Shown here: positions 5,252 through 8,286 of the stretch, piece by piece
How the letters are laid out: every line of letters starts with the position of its first letter
Position numbering within the stretch: position 1 is the stretch's first letter
Source: an uncultured Alphaproteobacteria bacterium
GTDB lineage: Bacteria; Pseudomonadota; Alphaproteobacteria; RF32; CAG-239
Length of the DNA stretch: 8,286 nt
Reading direction: 5' to 3'
Assembly (NCBI GenBank): GCA_934271195.1
Contig: CAKQRB010000038.1
Coordinates: forward strand, 1-8,286
Program-made: the position numbers and the translations under genes
The notes under the pieces: model-generated
Databases searched by the model: none
What the model was told of the DNA's origin: nothing
Seen by the model: only the letters and a program-made list of their open reading frames with translations

Positions 5252-6823
5252 CATAGCAGTTTTCAGACCATCAACCGCTGCAGAAACGATACCTCCGGCA
5301 TATCCGGCACCCTCGCCGCAGGGGAAAATTCCTTTAACCGGACTCTCAAACTGTTCATCGCGCAAAATTTTTATTGGTGACGAGCTTCTGGTTTCAACAC
5401 CGGTCAGAACGGCTTCCGGCATTGCGAATCCATGCAGTTTTTTATCCATTTCCAAAATACCGAGACGGAAAGTTTCCATAACGTAGTCAGGCATGACTTT
5501 TCCCAAATCACCCCAGACAACACCGCGGCAATAGCTCGGCTGCACTCCTGCCGCCTTGACAGACGGACGATTTTTCAATATATCACCAACCAACTGCGCC
5601 GGCGCTCTATATGTTTTTTCTCCGGCGAGATAAGCCTTGTGTTCCAATTCACGTTGCCAATACATACCCTGAAGAGGATGTTCACCGCCGAAATCTTCCG
5701 GCGTAACGCCGACTAAAAGCGCGGCGTTAGCGTTTTTCTTATCTCTGGCATAATAGCTCATTCCGTTGGTAACGACTCTTTCCGGCTCGGAAGCGGCAGG
5801 AACGACCACTCCGCCCGGACACATACAGAAGGTATAAAGCGAACGGCCATTGGGCAAATGAACCGAAAGCTTATAATCCGCCGCCCCCAAAGCAGGATGC
5901 GTCGCACAATCATGATATATTGCCTTATTAATCAGGCCTTGCGGATGTTCAATCCGCGCGCCAACGGAAAAGGCTTTCGGTATCAGTGGGATCTGCCGTT
6001 TATATAACATTTCAAACGTATCACGCGCACTGTGCCCAATAGCCAGAAGCAATTCCGAGATCGAGAATTCCGTTATCTCCCCGTTCGGCTTGCGAATCAA
6101 AGCTGCCTGCAATTTTTTGTCTTTAACAACAAGGTCTTCAAGCCGATGCCCAAACAGATATTCACCACCCAGTGAAATAATTTTTTCTCTGATTTTTTGA
6201 ACGATTAATGCCAGTTTATCTGTTCCCAGATGCGGCTTGGCCAGATATAAAATATCTTCCGGCGCACCGGCGGCAATCAATTCGGCAAATATCTCTGCGG
6301 TATATACATCTTTTTTGATTCCGCTCATCAGTTTACCGTCAGAAAAAGTGCCGGCACCACCTTCTCCAAACTGAACGTTGGAATCGGAATTAAGCGTTCC
6401 GTTCCGCCAGAAGAGGTTAACATCTTTTTGTCTTATCGGCACGGGCTGTCCGCGTTCAATAATCAGCGGCCTTAATCCGGCTTTTGCCAAAGCAAGTCCG
6501 GCAAACATTCCTGCCGGTCCGGAACCGATAATGAGCGGACGTTTTTCTTCTTTCCGGCAATTAGGAATCTGCAAGACTTGCTGCGGATTGACCTTATCAA
6601 TAAACGGCCAAAGTTTGTTTTTCAGAATCAGACCTTCTTCCGATGTTTCAATATCAACAGTATATACGAAAAACGTTTGTGATCGACTGCGGGCATCAAC
6701 GGCTTTCTTTACCAGCCGAAAGGAAGAAAATGGTTTTGTCACCTTCAGTATTTTTGCCAGAAAATCCGGCAGTTCTGACAGCGACAGAGATAATGGGGCT
6801 TTTATATTACTGATTCTGAGCAT
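5228..6823 (-). CDS. FAD-dependent dehydrogenase, COG2509-like
   Basis: Predicted cytoplasmic flavoprotein oxidoreductase whose substrate I cannot name. The 531-residue length is usual for this uncharacterised family. An N-terminal domain of about 85 residues precedes the FAD-binding Rossmann motif PLIIGSGPAGMFAG, with GSGPAG at 100-105 and an acidic ribose-binding Glu123 at the end of the second strand (LIIERG). The family signature QFGEGGAGTFSDGKL is at 151-165. A C-terminal FAD motif, GIFPCGEGAGYAGGIVSAAVDG, starts near 498. There are no membrane segments or signal peptide. The ATG at 6823 has only a weak GGAAA before it. A terminator for the upstream lipoprotein gene ends 13 bases before the start codon, so expression may rely on read-through or an upstream promoter. 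Its own transcript runs towards the CRISPR array on the same strand. Confidence 0.93.
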   Translation of the reverse strand: MLRISNIKAPLSLSLSELPDFLAKILKVTKPFSSFRLVKKAVDARSRSQTFFVYTVDIETSEEGLILKNKLWPFIDKVNPQQVLQIPNCRKEEKRPLIIGSGPAGMFAGLALAKAGLRPLIIERGQPVPIRQKDVNLFWRNGTLNSDSNVQFGEGGAGTFSDGKLMSGIKKDVYTAEIFAELIAAGAPEDILYLAKPHLGTDKLALIVQKIREKIISLGGEYLFGHRLEDLVVKDKKLQAALIRKPNGEITEFSISELLLAIGHSARDTFEMLYKRQIPLIPKAFSVGARIEHPQGLINKAIYHDCATHPALGAADYKLSVHLPNGRSLYTFCMCPGGVVVPAASEPERVVTNGMSYYARDKKNANAALLVGVTPEDFGGEHPLQGMYWQRELEHKAYLAGEKTYRAPAQLVGDILKNRPSVKAAGVQPSYCRGVVWGDLGKVMPDYVMETFRLGILEMDKKLHGFAMPEAVLTGVETRSSSPIKILRDEQFESPVKGIFPCGEGAGYAGGIVSAAVDGLKTAMSIIKRRV

Positions 6824-6836
6824 GAAAATTTCCGAT

Positions 6837-6870
6837 AAAAAAGCTCCGGTATTTTAGCAATAGCCGGAGC
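6837..6870 (-). terminator. Rho-independent terminator of the lipoprotein gene
   Basis: GCTCCGG (6843-6849) and CCGGAGC (6864-6870) form a 7-bp GC-rich stem around a 14-base loop. On the minus strand six T follow directly (6842-6837). It begins 19 bases after the lipoprotein stop codon and ends just before the FAD dehydrogenase start. Confidence 0.85.
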
Positions 6871-6889
6871 GTGAACATTTGGTATAGTC

Positions 6890-7996
6890 TTACTTTACAT
6901 AGACATGGACTTCAGAAGCCGTCGCGGTATTGCTGGTCCGTGCCGACAAAGCAATTTTATCAGCGCTGACCCCCATGTTTACCATTTCCTGAAAGACCAT
7001 GGCAGCATTATTTTGTGCATTATTTTTCGTCAACTGACTGCCGCGAGCCGGACTAACAGATACGACCTCAAACATAACATTCGGCTTTTTCTGGATTGCA
7101 TGGCTGACAGCCTGTTTCAAACCGTCTTGAAAACGAACATCCTGTTTGTTAAATTTGGCAACAAACAAAGGCGAAGAAGAATAACCTCCGACTTTTTTGG
7201 CAACAGAAGAAGTGCCTGACATCATTGACGGAACAGCCGAAGCACCGCTGAAGTAGCCGACGGAGTTATAACTGCCGACCTTGATGGCACTGTTTAAGTC
7301 AACAATATTATTGCGCGCGGTTTCAACATATTGCTGCTGGCGCAAAATATCATTATTCAACTCGGATGAAAGGCTGTTAAACAAGATTGCCGTCTGATTG
7401 GTTTCGTTTTCCAAAATGCGCAACTGGCGATGATCTTCATCAACAGCGCCGGAAACACCGAATGCAGCTTTAATGGAATCCAACAAATAGGTTGTCATTG
7501 CGGCATCGGAATTTACTTTTGCGGCAAGCTGGTTCAAGGCGTTGGTGTTTGCGCTCATCACCTGAATATTATTCTGGGCGGATTGCAGCATGGCGTACAT
7601 TTGCGGGTTGCCAGGTGTTGTGCCGACCTGCAGTTTAGCCTCAATTGCGCCAATCACTTTATGGTATTGCAGAGCATTATTAATGACCGATGTTCTGATT
7701 CTTTGCAGCTCATCGTTATATTTACGGATAGAATCCTGAAGCTGGGTCAATTCATTGCGAAAACCAATGACCTTTTGTCCGACGAAAGTTCCGGTATTTC
7801 CACCTTCAGTAATTTCTAACGGTTCAAAGTTGGTTGTTCCCAACTCCGGCAAGGGCGCAGAAGAACCGGCAGCGATTTCTTCCTGCGTGTCAGATCCGAA
7901 AAGCGAAGGAAAAATCGCATCCGATGTATACGAACATCCGCTTATTCCTAAAACAGAAATGATTGACATAAACAATCTGCTTGATACTTTTTTCAT
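6890..7996 (-). CDS. Outer-membrane lipoprotein with coiled-coil and OmpA-like C-terminal domain
   Basis: The N-terminus MKKVSSRLFMSIISVLGISGC is a lipoprotein signal with a lipobox ending at Cys21. Residue +2 is serine, not aspartate, so by the usual rule the protein should go to the outer membrane. A Ser/Gly/Pro-rich linker follows to about 70. A helical, Gln/Asn-rich stretch with coiled-coil character covers about 78-240, and a second flexible segment runs to about 275. The C-terminal 90 residues (PLFVAKFNKQDVRF to SEVHVYVK) resemble an OmpA-like peptidoglycan-binding fold, including the conserved NNAAMVFQEMVNMGVSADKI helix region. It may tether the outer membrane to peptidoglycan, but that is inference. 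AAGG lies nine bases before the ATG. It has its own promoter and terminator, so it appears to be a single-gene unit. Confidence 0.85.
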   Translation of the reverse strand: MKKVSSRLFMSIISVLGISGCSYTSDAIFPSLFGSDTQEEIAAGSSAPLPELGTTNFEPLEITEGGNTGTFVGQKVIGFRNELTQLQDSIRKYNDELQRIRTSVINNALQYHKVIGAIEAKLQVGTTPGNPQMYAMLQSAQNNIQVMSANTNALNQLAAKVNSDAAMTTYLLDSIKAAFGVSGAVDEDHRQLRILENETNQTAILFNSLSSELNNDILRQQQYVETARNNIVDLNSAIKVGSYNSVGYFSGASAVPSMMSGTSSVAKKVGGYSSSPLFVAKFNKQDVRFQDGLKQAVSHAIQKKPNVMFEVVSVSPARGSQLTKNNAQNNAAMVFQEMVNMGVSADKIALSARTSNTATASEVHVYVK

Positions 7997-8052
7997 TAAT
8001 AATGACCTTTTTTAATAAAGTTGGTGTGCAATTTGTTGCTTGGCTATGTTAA

Positions 8053-8081
8053 CTTATAAAGAAATTTTTACAAAATAACAA
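8053..8081 (-). promoter_or_regulatory. Promoter of the lipoprotein gene
   Basis: On the minus strand TTGTTA (8081-8076) and TATAAG (8058-8053) are spaced by 17 bases. Initiation near 8046 would give a leader of about 50 nt before the ATG at 7996. The rest of the AT-rich gap 8016-8247 shows nothing else apart from the tRNA promoter. Confidence 0.55.
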
Positions 8082-8195
8082 GTAAGAAATTGAAAAAATT
8101 ACAAAAATTTCCATTTCTTTTTAGCCCTGCGTTTATGCTGGTGTCATTGTATATCCAAAATAGTTTAAAATTCTTTTAAATTTGAAAAATAATGC

Positions 8196-8224
8196 TTGCA
8201 AATTAAAAATAAAAGCTGTATTAA
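8196..8224 (+). promoter_or_regulatory. Promoter of tRNA-Arg(ACG)
   Basis: TTGCAA (8196-8201), a 17-base spacer and TATTAA (8219-8224) lie 23 bases before the tRNA. Initiation near 8231 would leave a short 5' leader for RNase P to remove. Confidence 0.5.
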
Positions 8225-8247
8225 CTGTTTTGTTATTGAAGTTAAAT

Positions 8248-8286
8248 GCACCCGTAGCTCAATTGGATAGAGCATCTGACTACGGA
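8248..8286 (+). tRNA. tRNA-Arg (anticodon ACG), 3' part cut off by window edge
   Basis: GCACCCG, then TA, a D-stem pair GCTC/GAGC and an anticodon stem strand TCTGA are followed by loop CTACGGA, which places ACG at positions 34-36. In bacteria this A34 is normally deaminated to inosine and reads CGU, CGC and CGA. The gene continues beyond the window, so the 3' half is unseen. Confidence 0.93.

Noticed and set aside
6378..6857. 159-codon plus-strand open frame opposite the FAD gene
   Set aside because: It is antisense to the FAD-binding domain, which has clear family motifs on the other strand.
7430..7819. 129-codon plus-strand open frame opposite the lipoprotein gene
   Set aside because: Shadow of the minus-strand gene; no start signals or recognisable domain.

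Overview
The window carries a complete, compact type II-C CRISPR-Cas9 locus in what looks like the chromosome of a Gram-negative bacterium, plausibly an alphaproteobacterium. The taxonomic guess rests on a lipoprotein with an OmpA-like C-terminus ending SEVHVYVK, a tail I associate with alphaproteobacterial hypothetical proteins, and on ordinary sigma70-like promoters. It is inference, not a database result.

Layout from left to right. A partial tRNA-Arg(CCT) on the minus strand (1-42) diverges from tRNA-Ser(GGA) on the plus strand (135-225), which is followed by a terminator hairpin (233-263). A minus-strand tracrRNA (about 397-504) lies just upstream of cas9 and is transcribed away from it. 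Then come cas9 (561-3560), cas1 (3564-4466) and cas2 (4503-4808), a tight plus-strand operon. A 16-bp hairpin (4825-4860) with a T-run on the minus strand separates cas2 from a CRISPR array of four identical repeats and three spacers (4866-5100). Immediately after the last repeat is the C-terminal scrap of a metallophosphoesterase gene (5099-5251, plus strand). Its stop overlaps the 3' end of a minus-strand FAD-dependent dehydrogenase gene (5228-6823). A terminator (6837-6870), a minus-strand lipoprotein gene (6890-7996) and the 5' half of a tRNA-Arg(ACG) (8248-8286) complete the window.

How it works together. Cas1 and Cas2 form the spacer-integration complex. Cas9 carries intact RuvC and HNH catalytic residues and is guided by crRNA paired to tracrRNA. 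There is no csn2 or cas4, which defines subtype II-C. Several signs agree that the array is read on the minus strand, towards cas2. The repeat in that direction resembles the Neisseria II-C repeat. Each repeat ends in an extended -10 box (TGCTATACT) that would start a short crRNA inside the next spacer. A minus-strand terminator closes the array beside cas2. The tracrRNA anti-repeat matches 27 nt of the repeat without a mismatch or bulge.

The most interesting points are the promoter-in-repeat design, the bulge-free repeat:anti-repeat pair, the interleaved divergent tracrRNA and cas9 promoters, and the array butting directly against a truncated host-like gene with no obvious leader. The cas genes look more AT-rich than the flanking genes, which fits acquisition by transfer. 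The basic machinery belongs to a known class; I see no wholly new system.
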